Under the pieces are notes generated by a model that was not told where the DNA came from, did no database searches, and saw only the letters and a list, made by a program, of their open reading frames with translations. 64,000 bases of DNA from JBBRHQ01 sp963725315 (GTDB taxonomy: Bacteria > Actinomycetota > Thermoleophilia > Solirubrobacterales > 70-9). Positions 43,826-51,418 of the stretch are shown here, piece after piece (within the stretch, counting starts at the first letter, position 1; each line of letters starts with the position of its first letter). The stretch spans positions 124,001 to 188,000 of the forward strand of contig CAVRYA010000007.1 of assembly GCA_963725315.1 (NCBI GenBank). Reading direction: 5' to 3'. Position numbers and translations under genes: made by a program.

Positions 43826-44826
43826 GCCGGGACGGCCTCCGTCTCCCCGGTTTCCTCGTCCCCGTCCCCGTCCCCGGCCCCCTCCAGGGAGCGCCCGGTC
43901 TTGGCGAGGAAGACGTCGTCGAGTGAAGGGGCGTGGAGCTGCAGGGTCTCGACCCCGATCCCTCCCTCGTCGAGGGAGCGGATCACCTCGGCCAGGTCGC
44001 CCTCGCCGCCGGCCAGGCGCACCGCGACCCCCTTGGGGGCGCCGGCGGCGCGCTCGCCGAAGCGCTCCATCACCGCGGCCATCGCCTCGCGCTCGGCGGG
44101 GTCGCGCGGGACCGCCTCGACCGTGGGGCGGCCGATCTCCGCCTTCAGCTCGGCCGGCGTCCCCTCGGCGACGATCCGCCCGTGGTCGATGATCCCGACC
44201 CGGTCGGCAAGCGCGTCGGCCTCCTCCAGGTACTGGGTGGTGAGGAAGACCGTCACGCCGTCGTCGGCCGCCAGCCTCGCGACCTCGTCCCAAAGCGCGG
44301 TGCGGCTCTGGACGTCGAGCCCGGTGGTCGGCTCGTCGAGGAAGAGGATGCTGGGCCGGTGGACGAGCGCCAGGGCCAGGTCGAGGCGCCGCTTCATCCC
44401 TCCGGAGTAGCCGCCGACCTTGCGATCGGCGGCCTCGATCAGCCCGACCCTTCGCAGCAGCTCGTCGCTGCGCCGGTGGCGCTCCCGCTTTCCGATGCCG
44501 TGCAGCGCGGTCTGCAGGCGCATGTGCTCACGGCCGGATAGCAGCGGGTCCAGTGCCGCCTCCTGCAGCGCCGCGCCGATCGCCTCCCGCACCCGCGGGC
44601 CCTCGCGGACGACGTCGTGCCCGGCAACCCTGGCGCTGCCCCCGGTGGGGGGGAGCAGGGTGGTCAGCATCAGCACCGTGGTCGACTTGCCGGCGCCGTT
44701 GGGCCCGAGGAACCCGTAGATCTCGCCCGGCTCGACCAGCAGGTCGATGCCGTCCACGGCGCGCGGCCCGTTCTTGAACTCGCGCACCAGGCCGGATGTC
44801 TCGATCCCCTTGCCTTCGCTCGTCAT
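43822..44826 (-). CDS. ABC transporter ATP-binding protein, DrrA type
   Basis: 334 residues. Walker A LGPNGAGKSTTV (about 37-48), Q-loop LQEAALDPLLSGREHM, signature YSGGMKRRLDLALAL (about 138-152), Walker B ILFLDEPTTGLD and H-loop LTTQYLEEAD (the catalytic His is Gln in DrrA-type ATPases, as here). The C-terminal DUF4162-like region (about 230-310) and the acidic Asp/Glu/Gly tail are usual for daunorubicin-resistance-like exporters. It powers the two ABC-2 permeases. Start ATG 44826. Confidence 0.9.
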   Translation of the reverse strand: MTSEGKGIETSGLVREFKNGPRAVDGIDLLVEPGEIYGFLGPNGAGKSTTVLMLTTLLPPTGGSARVAGHDVVREGPRVREAIGAALQEAALDPLLSGREHMRLQTALHGIGKRERHRRSDELLRRVGLIEAADRKVGGYSGGMKRRLDLALALVHRPSILFLDEPTTGLDVQSRTALWDEVARLAADDGVTVFLTTQYLEEADALADRVGIIDHGRIVAEGTPAELKAEIGRPTVEAVPRDPAEREAMAAVMERFGERAAGAPKGVAVRLAGGEGDLAEVIRSLDEGGIGVETLQLHAPSLDDVFLAKTGRSLEGAGDGDGDEETGETEAVPA

Positions 44827-44922
44827 CGACAGGTGACACTAGCTAGCGCGGCGCTCGCGCTTCGCGGTGCCCGGCGGCTGGGCGGCTGCGGGAGTGAGCG
44901 GCGGTGCCGTATACCTAGGCCG

Positions 44923-45543
44923 GTGCGGGAGCCGACTCACACCTACCGCCTGGCGATGGGGATCTGCCGGCCGCTGGGGCGCTGGAGCCGCCTGCGGGTC
45001 GACGGGCTTGGCTCCCTGCCCGAGAGCGGGCCCGTGCTGGTCGTCGGCAACCACGACAGCTACTGGGATCCGGTGCTGATCGGCCTCGCGGCGCGCGGAC
45101 GGCGCCAGATCCGCGCCCTGGCCAAGTCGACCCTCTGGAAGGTCCCGGGCCTCGCACCGGTCCTCGACGGCATGGGCCAGATCCCGATCGAGCGGGGGGC
45201 CGGGGACGCCGGCGCCCTGGAGCGGGCCGTCTCCGAGCTTCGGGCCGGGGCCTGCATCGGGATCTTCCCCGAGGGCACGAGCTCCCGCGGCGAGCGGCTG
45301 CGGGCGCGCAGCGGCGTCGGCCGGCTCGCGATCGAGGTCCCGGAGGCGAGGATCGTCCTCGTCGCGATCGAGGGCACGGCCGAGATCGTCCGCTTCCCGC
45401 GCCGGCCCCGGATCCGCGCCCGCTTCCTCGAGCCGCGCGGCGGCCAAGTTGCTCCGGGAGAGGACCCCGGAGTGCTGGCCTCCCGGCTGCTCGCCGAGCT
45501 GCGCGAGCTGGTCCCCCCGGTCGCCGCGAAGCGCCGCGGCTGA
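44923..45543 (+). CDS. 1-acyl-sn-glycerol-3-phosphate acyltransferase-like protein, copy 1
   Basis: 206 residues from GTG 44923. PlsC motifs: GNHDSYWDP (HX4D catalytic pair, about 46-54), MGQIPIERG, FPEGTSSRG (motif III) and IVLVAIEG. It has no strong membrane helix, only an amphipathic N-terminus, so it probably sits on the inner face of the membrane and adds an acyl chain to lysophosphatidate or a related acceptor. A second gene of equal length and clear similarity follows 40 nt later. Confidence 0.88.
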   Translation: MREPTHTYRLAMGICRPLGRWSRLRVDGLGSLPESGPVLVVGNHDSYWDPVLIGLAARGRRQIRALAKSTLWKVPGLAPVLDGMGQIPIERGAGDAGALERAVSELRAGACIGIFPEGTSSRGERLRARSGVGRLAIEVPEARIVLVAIEGTAEIVRFPRRPRIRARFLEPRGGQVAPGEDPGVLASRLLAELRELVPPVAAKRRG

Positions 45544-45583
45544 GTCTGAGGCCGCGCCGCATATCCTTCCCGCGGGGGCAGCG

Positions 45584-46204
45584 ATGAGCGAGCCCAGTCG
45601 CACCTACAGTCTCGTGATGAACCTGTTCAGGCCCCTCGGCGCCTGGAGCCGGCTTCGGGTCGAGGGCCTCGAAGCCCTGCCGTCGAGCGGACCGGTCCTA
45701 CTCGTCGGCAACCACGACTGCCAGTGGGATCCCGTGATGATCGGCCTGGCCGCGCGCGGGCGGCGCCAGATCCACGCCCTGGCGAAGTCATCGCTCTGGG
45801 AGAAGCGGGGGCTCGCACCGGTGCTCGATCGGATGGGCCAGATCCCGATCGACCGCGGCCGCGCCAACCCGGAAGCAGTCAGCGATGCGGTCGCCAGGCT
45901 GCGCGGAGGAGCCTGCATCGGTGTCTTCGCCGAGGGCACCGTCTCCACGGGCCGGCGCTTCCGCGCCCGCAGCGGGGTCGGCCGCCTGGCGCTCGAGGTC
46001 CCCGAGGCGAGGATCGTGCTGGTCGCGATCCGGGGGGTCACGGACATCGTCCGCTTCCCCCGCCGGCCGCTGGTGGAGGCGACGTTCTTCGAGCCGCGCT
46101 GGGGCCAGGCCAACCCCGGGGAGGACCCTCAGGTGCTCGCGACCCGCCTCGTCGACGAGCTGCGCGAGATTGCGCCTCCGGTCGCCTTCGGGCGCCGGCG
46201 CTGA
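45584..46204 (+). CDS. 1-acyl-sn-glycerol-3-phosphate acyltransferase-like protein, copy 2
   Basis: 206 residues from ATG 45584, aligning without gaps to the preceding gene over its whole length. GNHDCQWDP keeps the HX4D pair. MGQIPIDRG is kept, but motif III is FAEGTVSTG, with Ala for the usual Pro. GLAARGRRQI and RARSGVGRLA are shared with copy 1. This is a local tandem duplication, and the change in motif III suggests a different acceptor or acyl donor. It converges on the lipoprotein gene with a 4-nt gap. Confidence 0.88.
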   Translation: MSEPSRTYSLVMNLFRPLGAWSRLRVEGLEALPSSGPVLLVGNHDCQWDPVMIGLAARGRRQIHALAKSSLWEKRGLAPVLDRMGQIPIDRGRANPEAVSDAVARLRGGACIGVFAEGTVSTGRRFRARSGVGRLALEVPEARIVLVAIRGVTDIVRFPRRPLVEATFFEPRWGQANPGEDPQVLATRLVDELREIAPPVAFGRRR

Positions 46205-46208
46205 CCGA

Positions 46209-46787
46209 TCAGTCCCCTGCTTCCTCCCCGGCCGGAGTCAGCGCGTACCACTGAGCTCCGAATGAGGTGAAGTCGTTGCCGGTCACGTCCCCCGGCTTCT
46301 TGTCGGAGACGTAGGTGTAGAGCGGGTGGCCCGCGTAGGTCACCTGCATGGTCCCGTCGCTGCGCTTGGTCGTGCCCAGCTTCGAGGCCTCGGCGCCGCC
46401 CTTCGCCTTTGGCGCGCCGCTTGTGGTCAGCGGGGGCCAGACCTTGGCGCAGGCGCCGTAGCAGGACGACTTGGTGCCCTTGTCCTTGTGGAAGTCATAG
46501 AGGGTGAAGCCCTTCGAGGTGACGATGATCTTCCCGAGCTTCGGGTTGCTCGCCACCGAGACGACGGCGGCGGTGCTCGCTCCGCCCGCGGCGGCCCCGG
46601 TGCCGCTGGGCTTCTGGTAGCCGGCGTTCGACGAGGACCCTCCTCCGCCCGAGCCGTAGAGGCTGCCGCCTCCGCCCGAGCTCGAACTGGTCGTGTCCGA
46701 GCTGGAGCCGCAGCCGGCGACGATCAGCGCCGCGCCGGCGACGAGCGCCACCAGCAGAGCCACCATCGGTCTGCTCATTTGCCTCAT
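46209..46787 (-). CDS. Secreted COG4315-type lipoprotein of an ECF sigma operon
   Basis: 192 residues. Lipobox VAGC puts the lipid on Cys near residue 26. A Ser/Gly-rich linker (28-60) leads to two repeats of the small secreted lipoprotein fold: GFTLYDFHKDKGTKSSCYGACAKVWPPL, given as TLYDFHKDKG and CYGACAKVWPPL, and then HPLYTYVSDKKPGDVTG. The two Cys in SCYGAC probably bind metal, haem or form a disulfide. It is the last gene of the operon with the ECF sigma and anti-sigma factors, coupled by an ATGA overlap, so it is likely regulon output or the sensor. Confidence 0.82.
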   Translation of the reverse strand: MRQMSRPMVALLVALVAGAALIVAGCGSSSDTTSSSSGGGGSLYGSGGGGSSSNAGYQKPSGTGAAAGGASTAAVVSVASNPKLGKIIVTSKGFTLYDFHKDKGTKSSCYGACAKVWPPLTTSGAPKAKGGAEASKLGTTKRSDGTMQVTYAGHPLYTYVSDKKPGDVTGNDFTSFGAQWYALTPAGEEAGD

Positions 46788-47488
46788 GTGTTCTCCTTCT
46801 TGTATCGGCCGTTCTTGAAGCGTTCAGTCGTCGGCGCGTTCTCGATCGGCGCCAGGAAGGTGCGGTCTCCGGCGCGCACCCCGATCGACTCGGCCCGGGA
46901 GAGATCGAGGGCAGAGCTGAGCACCGCCTGGGAGTCCCCGCCGTAGCGGTAGGTGAAGGTGCCGGCGGCGACCCGTGCGCCGTCGGCGCGGCGCAGGAAG
47001 ACCCGGCAGAGCGTGCCGGAGCGCACCCCGCTGACCTGCATCCTGATCTGGGTGCCGAATGGCCTCGGCTCGAGCGCCGCCGAGATCTGCATCCCGGGCG
47101 GCAGGGAAGCGAAGTCGACCCGCTGCGAGGGCTCGCTGCTGCCACCGGGAAGCACTAGGAAGACGAACGCGGCGGCGGCGGCGGCCGCAGTGCCGATCGC
47201 CAGGCCGAAGTTGAACCGGCGCCGGCGGCGAGCCGAACGCCGCTCGGCGGCGATCTCTGCAGCGATCCGCCGGCCGAGGCCGGCGGAGGGCTCAGGGGCG
47301 CTGCCCAGGCGCTGCGGGTCCGCCATCGGCAGCACCTCGGCGACGCCGGCCAGCGATGCCACCTCATCGCTGCACCCGGGACAACCCTCGAGATGCGCCT
47401 CGAGGGCAACCCGCTCGGGCACGTCGAGCTGACCGAGCGCGTAGACGCCGAGCGACTCGCGCCATCGCCTGCATCCCTCAGCCGTCAT
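46784..47488 (-). CDS. Membrane anti-sigma factor, RskA/ZAS type
   Basis: 234 residues from ATG 47488, overlapping the sigma gene by 11 nt. The N-terminal zinc-finger anti-sigma domain has HLEGCPGC (the HxxxCxxC motif, about 32-39). One membrane helix (about 95-115, AIGTAAAAAAAFVFLV) follows, then an exported RskA-like beta domain (MQISAALEPRPFGTQIRMQV). It would hold the ECF factor at the membrane until an outside signal triggers its cleavage. Confidence 0.87.
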   Translation of the reverse strand: MTAEGCRRWRESLGVYALGQLDVPERVALEAHLEGCPGCSDEVASLAGVAEVLPMADPQRLGSAPEPSAGLGRRIAAEIAAERRSARRRRRFNFGLAIGTAAAAAAAFVFLVLPGGSSEPSQRVDFASLPPGMQISAALEPRPFGTQIRMQVSGVRSGTLCRVFLRRADGARVAAGTFTYRYGGDSQAVLSSALDLSRAESIGVRAGDRTFLAPIENAPTTERFKNGRYKKENT

Positions 47489-47987
47489 ATCCCATCTCCT
47501 CGAGCACGTTGCGAAGCGCGCGCAGCCCGTAGTAGACGCGGCTCTTGATGGTCCCCAGCGGCACTCCCAGCTCTGCGGCCACCTCGGCGTGGGGGCGGCC
47601 ACGGTAGTAGGTCTCGACGATCACCTTGCGATGCTCCTCGCCAATCCGGCGCAGCGCCTCCTCGACCTGCCAGGCGAGCAGGGCCTCGTCGAGCGGGTCG
47701 ACCGAGGGCTCCGTGCCCCCGGCCGCGACCGGTGGCCGGGAGCTGCGAGCGCGGCTGAGGTCGATGACGACGTTGCGCAGGATCGCGAACAGCCAGGTGC
47801 GCAGCGAGCCGATCTCGGGGTCGAAGCGGTCGCCGGCGCGCCAGGCCCGCACGAAGGCCTCCTGCACCGCTTCCTCGGCGAGCCCCGCGTCGCCCAGCGA
47901 TCGCAGCGCGAAGCGGTAGAGCTCGCCCGAGTGGGCGGCGTAAGCCTCGCGCACGTCCCGCTCGCGGCTGAGAGCCCCGGCGGCCAT
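47478..47987 (-). CDS. ECF-family RNA polymerase sigma factor
   Basis: 169 residues. Region 2 has LYRFALRSLGDAGLAEEAVQEAFVRAWR (given as AEEAVQEAFVRAWR, the core-binding helix) and SLRTWLFAILRNVVIDLSRA; region 4 has HAEVAAELGVPLGTIKSRVYYGLRAL (DNA-binding helix GTIKSRVYYGL). It directs transcription of its own operon in most such cases; I could not settle the -35/-10 boxes in the upstream 70 nt. Sensor or output is the coupled anti-sigma and lipoprotein. Confidence 0.92.
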   Translation of the reverse strand: MAAGALSRERDVREAYAAHSGELYRFALRSLGDAGLAEEAVQEAFVRAWRAGDRFDPEIGSLRTWLFAILRNVVIDLSRARSSRPPVAAGGTEPSVDPLDEALLAWQVEEALRRIGEEHRKVIVETYYRGRPHAEVAAELGVPLGTIKSRVYYGLRALRNVLEEMGYDG

Positions 47988-48133
47988 GCGCTCAGTCTCC
48001 CAGGCGCGGGTCGAAGTTTTGCTTTCTTGCGTTCACGCTGCCCGGGTTACGGAGCAGCGGGGCCCTTGGTTCAGAGCCTCATCGCGAACCCGAAGCACCC
48101 GGCCGAGAAGTCCAGGCGCGCCGAGCGAGGTTG

Positions 48134-48166
48134 CTCCCGGTGCCGGCGGCCAGCCGGCACCGGGAG
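48134..48166 (-). terminator. 14-bp perfect hairpin
   Basis: CTCCCGGTGCCGGC (48134-48147) pairs fully with GCCGGCACCGGGAG (48153-48166) around a 5-nt loop. It begins about 20 nt beyond the stop of the DUF5679 gene, so it is most likely that gene's terminator; no U-run follows. It is the longest perfect stem I noticed in the window. Confidence 0.7.
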
Positions 48167-48186
48167 GCGGCAGCTTCAGAGGTCGG

Positions 48187-48333
48187 CTAGGAGAGCTTGC
48201 CGATCTTGAAGATCTTGGTGCCGCAGTCGGGGCACGTCCCCTGGATCGCCGGGCGACCGTTCTTCATGGTCACCTGCTGGGGATCCTTGATCTCGACCTT
48301 CTTGCGCTCCTTGACGCAGTATCCCTCAGGCAT
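48187..48333 (-). CDS. DUF5679 zinc-ribbon mini-protein
   Basis: 48 residues from ATG 48333 with a strong AAAGGAGGG site. MPEGYCVKERKKVEIKD and GTCPDCGTKIFKIGK; the Cys at residue 6 and the later CPDC make a small metal-binding knuckle. The sequence matches the DUF5679 family, short zinc-ribbon proteins in Actinobacteria and Chloroflexi, often fused or linked to topoisomerase-like proteins. Function unknown. It is followed by the perfect hairpin at 48134. Confidence 0.85.
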   Translation of the reverse strand: MPEGYCVKERKKVEIKDPQQVTMKNGRPAIQGTCPDCGTKIFKIGKLS

Positions 48334-48562
48334 GAGAGGGCCCTCCTTTCGCTGCCGCTTCGCGGCAAAACTCACGGTTGCCCGCGAGGTCGGATTGCGG
48401 CGAATGTAACGCAGGCCGTGGACGATTCCCACGCATGCGTGTGCGGATCATCACAAGAACCGGAGAGGTGCCGCAGGCACGGCCACCGGCCGGGCCGGGG
48501 CTGAGGATCGATTCGACTAGCCTTTCGGCCCCGCAACCCCGCCGCGATCAAGGAGACCTGAG

Positions 48563-49732
48563 ATGCCCGAAGCAGTGATCGTCGACATCGTCCGAACCCC
48601 GATAGGCCGCGCCTTCAAGGGCTCGCTGGCCCAGATGCGGCCCGATGAGATGGGCGCCTACGTCGTCGATTCCCTGCTCGAGCGCCACCCCGAGGTCGAC
48701 CCGGCCTCGGTCGAGGATCTCTTCTGCGGCTGCGGCATGCCGCAGGGCCTTCAGGCCTTCAACGTCGGCCGGATCATCTCGCTGCTCTCCGAGAGGCTGC
48801 CGGAGACCGTCAACGGCGTCACCGTCTCGCGCTACTGCTCCTCCAGCCTCGACGCGATCCGCCACGCCGGGAACGCGATCAAGGCGGGCGAGGGCGACAC
48901 CTACATCGCCGCGGGGGTCGAGTGGGTCAGCCGCTACAACGAGCGCACCGAGCCGGCCGGCGAGGCGGACCAGAACGAGAGGCTCCAGGGCAAGGACGGC
49001 CAACCCGACGCCTACATCGCGATGGGCCACACGGCGGTCAACGTCGCCAAGCGCTACGAGGTGAGCCGCGCCGACATGGACAAGTTCGCGCAGCGCTCCC
49101 AGGAGCTGGCCGTCGCCTCCCAGGAGGACGGCTTCTTCGACCGCGAGATCGTCCCGGTGACGCTGCCCGACGGGACCGAGGTGGCCAAGGACGACGGCCC
49201 CCGGGCCAGCTCGACACTGGAGAAGCTCTCCGAGCTCGACGACGCCTTCCCCGAGGCCGGGGGCGGCGGCGTGACCGCCGGCAACTCCTGCCCGCTCAAC
49301 GACGGAGCCGCCGCGGCGCTGCTGATGAGCGAGGAGAAGGCGAAGGCGCTCGGCCTGACGCCGCGGGCGCGGATCGTCACTGCGGCGACCTTCGGCAACG
49401 AGCCGGAGTACATGGGCGTCGCTCCGATCGGCGCGATCAAGAAGGTCCTCGATCGGGCCGGGATGACGATCGACGACGTCGGCGCGGTCGAGCTGAACGA
49501 GGCGTTCGCGGCGCAGGTGATCCCGATCATGGACGAGTGCGACATCCCGCTGGAGAAGCTCAACACCCACGGCGGCGCGATCGCCCTCGGGCACCCATTC
49601 GGGATGACCGGGGCGCGGATCATGGGGACTCTGCTGAACGTGCTGGAGACCGACGATCACCAGGTCGGGTTGGAGACGATGTGCGTCGCCGGCGGCCAGG
49701 GCAAGGCGATGATCGTCGAGCGGCTGAACTGA
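48563..49732 (+). CDS. Acetyl-CoA acetyltransferase (thiolase)
   Basis: 389 residues with an AAGGAG site. Catalytic Cys92 in SRYCSSSLDAIRHAGN, NEAFAAQ (active-site loop), GGAIALGHPFGMTGAR with the catalytic His, and CVAGGQGKAM with the second Cys. All parts of a thiolase II are present. It would cleave 3-ketoacyl-CoA or condense acetyl-CoA. No hydroxyacyl-CoA dehydrogenase is adjacent, so pathway use is not fixed, although two crotonases lie elsewhere in the window. Confidence 0.92.
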   Translation: MPEAVIVDIVRTPIGRAFKGSLAQMRPDEMGAYVVDSLLERHPEVDPASVEDLFCGCGMPQGLQAFNVGRIISLLSERLPETVNGVTVSRYCSSSLDAIRHAGNAIKAGEGDTYIAAGVEWVSRYNERTEPAGEADQNERLQGKDGQPDAYIAMGHTAVNVAKRYEVSRADMDKFAQRSQELAVASQEDGFFDREIVPVTLPDGTEVAKDDGPRASSTLEKLSELDDAFPEAGGGGVTAGNSCPLNDGAAAALLMSEEKAKALGLTPRARIVTAATFGNEPEYMGVAPIGAIKKVLDRAGMTIDDVGAVELNEAFAAQVIPIMDECDIPLEKLNTHGGAIALGHPFGMTGARIMGTLLNVLETDDHQVGLETMCVAGGQGKAMIVERLN

Positions 49733-49776
49733 TCGGCGCGGCCAGCGACGCCGCCCGCGCGTCGGGCTGAGGTGCG

Positions 49777-50367
49777 ATGGACATAGGAGCGACGCTGTTC
49801 AGCACCGGCTGGGCGTCGGGCGTCAACGCCTACGCCACCGTGGCGCTGTTGGGGATCCTCGGCAGAACCGGGGCCGCCGAGATCCCCGCGCCGATCACCT
49901 CGAACCTGGTGATCGCCGTCGCCCTGGCGATGTTCGCGATCGAGTTCGTGACCGACAAGGTCGCCTACGTCGACAGCGCCTGGGACACGGTGCACACCTT
50001 CGTGCGGCCGGCGATCGGCGCCTGGCTGGGAGCGCTGATCGCCGGCCACGATGGCGGCGGCACCAGCGAGGCGGTCGGAGCGCTGGGCTCGGGAAGCACG
50101 GCGCTCGCCAGCCATGGGGTCAAGGCCGGCCTGCGGATCCTGATCAACACGATGCCCGAGCCGTTCAGCAACATCGCCGTCAGCCTCACCGAGGACGGAC
50201 TCGTCGCGACCGTGGTCGGCTTCTCGATCAACCACCCGGTGCTCGCCTTCGCGATCGCCGCGACGCTGCTGGGCGCAGGGATCCTCGTCCTGGTCCTGCT
50301 GTACCGCAGGCTGATCGCGGCGATCCGCAGGATGCGCGAGAAAGGTCGGGCCCCTCCCAGGCGTTAG
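49777..50367 (+). CDS. DUF4126-family membrane protein
   Basis: 196 residues with four or five hydrophobic segments. STGWASGVNAYATVALLGILGRTG at the start (as STGWASGVNAY and TVALLGILGR), FVTDKVAYVDSAWDTVHTF in the middle, and a Gly/Ser-rich stretch (about 90-115) typical of DUF4126 proteins. The repeated pattern suggests a small channel or carrier; function is unknown. It follows the thiolase by 44 nt. Confidence 0.8.
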   Translation: MDIGATLFSTGWASGVNAYATVALLGILGRTGAAEIPAPITSNLVIAVALAMFAIEFVTDKVAYVDSAWDTVHTFVRPAIGAWLGALIAGHDGGGTSEAVGALGSGSTALASHGVKAGLRILINTMPEPFSNIAVSLTEDGLVATVVGFSINHPVLAFAIAATLLGAGILVLVLLYRRLIAAIRRMREKGRAPPRR

Positions 50368-50401
50368 TGTCCCGGCCAACTCGTCTGCAGAGGAGGGACT
50401 C

Positions 50402-50794
50402 TTGAGGCTAGGACGCTGGTTCGTCGTTGGTTCGGTAGTTGCCCTGACGGTCGCGCTGGCGGCCACGGTGGCGACCGGCTCGACGATCTACTCCGGCCAG
50501 CTCTCGATCACCCTCCGCTCGAAGCCGTCGGGGGACAGCTTCAGCGGGCGGGTCAGCTCCTCCAAGCCCGCCTGCAGGCGGCGGAAGGTCATAATCTTCC
50601 GCAAGCGCTCCGGCGCCGACGATCGGATACGTGCCACCCGGAGCCGGCGGGGCGGGGCTTGGAAGGCGATTCCGCCGCATCACCGGGTCGGGGGTGGCCG
50701 CTACTACGCCGCGATCCGCACCAAGGCACTGGGCGGCGGATCGGCCTGCACCGCAGTGACGACCAGCGACGTGGTCGTCAGCAGCCGCCACTGA
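50402..50794 (+). CDS. Small secreted basic protein
   Basis: 130 residues from TTG 50402 with GGAGG upstream. Signal peptide about 1-27 (VALAATVATGS). The exported part is Arg/Lys-rich and contains two Cys (KPACRRRK and SACTAVTTS) that could form a disulfide. Its pattern (SKPACRRRKVIIF...RSGADD) resembles short Ig-like secreted proteins common in Solirubrobacterales. No function is assigned. Confidence 0.7.
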   Translation: MRLGRWFVVGSVVALTVALAATVATGSTIYSGQLSITLRSKPSGDSFSGRVSSSKPACRRRKVIIFRKRSGADDRIRATRSRRGGAWKAIPPHHRVGGGRYYAAIRTKALGGGSACTAVTTSDVVVSSRH

Positions 50795-50854
50795 GCCCCC
50801 GGTCGCCGGGCGGGATCCGCCGTTCCCGGCGGGACGCGACCCGCGCACAATACA

Positions 50855-50868
50855 CTTGAGCGATCAAG
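50855..50868. promoter_or_regulatory. MarR-type operator palindrome
   Basis: CTTGA-GCGA-TCAAG is a perfect palindrome of the size and sequence type bound by MarR/OhrR-like regulators. It lies at the 5' end of the MarR gene, overlapping the TTG that is its best upstream start and the A+T-rich stretch ACAATACACT that could be a -10 box. Autorepression is the simple reading. Confidence 0.6.
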
Positions 50869-50967
50869 CAAGTCACGCGAAACCCGTCTGAGGCCGCGCA
50901 GGCGCCGCAGGGTTGGCTCGACTTCCTCCACGCCCACGCGGCGATCACTCGCGAGCTGGACCTCTCG

Positions 50968-51315
50968 ATGCGGGAGGCCCACGAGCTCAGCCTCAACGAG
51001 TACGAGGTCCTGCTGCAGCTCTGGCTGGAAGAGGAGCGGCGCCTGCGCCGGGTCGACCTGGCCGGGCGGCTGCTGCTCAGCCAGGGCGGCATCACCCGCC
51101 TGCTGGCCGGGCTCGAGCGTGAGGGCCTGGTCGAGCGGGCCGGGTGCCCCGAGGACCGCCGGGTCGTCTACGCGCACCTGACCGCCGCAGGGGCCGAGCG
51201 CCTCGAGGCGGCCCGCGGGGATCACCTGGCGGAGGTGCAGCGCCTGTTCGCCGATCGCTTCGAGCCGGCCGAGCTGGCGACGCTCGCCGATCTGCTCTCC
51301 CGCCTGCGCCCCTAG
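50968..51315 (+). CDS. MarR-family transcriptional regulator (5' end apparently frameshifted)
   Basis: The open frame from ATG 50968 gives 115 residues with the winged helix (LAGRLLLSQGGITRLLAGLE) and the wing LVERAGCPEDRRVVYAHLT, but it lacks the first dimer helix. In the same frame upstream, GWLDFLHAHAAITRELDLS is clearly coding-like and has no start codon. A TTG at 50856 begins MSDQASHAKP in another frame; deleting one C of CCC (50884-50886) joins it, giving about 152 residues. The span 50856-51315 is 460 nt, 153 codons plus one. It would bind the palindrome at 50855. Confidence 0.8.
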   Translation: MREAHELSLNEYEVLLQLWLEEERRLRRVDLAGRLLLSQGGITRLLAGLEREGLVERAGCPEDRRVVYAHLTAAGAERLEAARGDHLAEVQRLFADRFEPAELATLADLLSRLRP

Positions 51316-51324
51316 ACCCACCCC

Positions 51325-51373
51325 GCCGAACGCAAGGTTAGGTGCCCTATGCGCACGTAACCTGCAGTTCGGC
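51325..51373. repeat. 49-nt intergenic palindromic repeat, copy 3
   Basis: GCCGAACGCAAGGTTAGG at the left and GTTCGGC at the right match the other two copies. The centre differs (GTGC-CCTATGC-GCAC) but again forms an inner stem, so bases change while pairing is kept. It lies 10 nt after the MarR stop and 46 nt before the CapA-like gene. Confidence 0.8.
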
Positions 51374-51418
51374 CGGCGGGACCGCCGGGGGCTCCGGGGC
51401 GGGCGGCAGAATGGGGGC

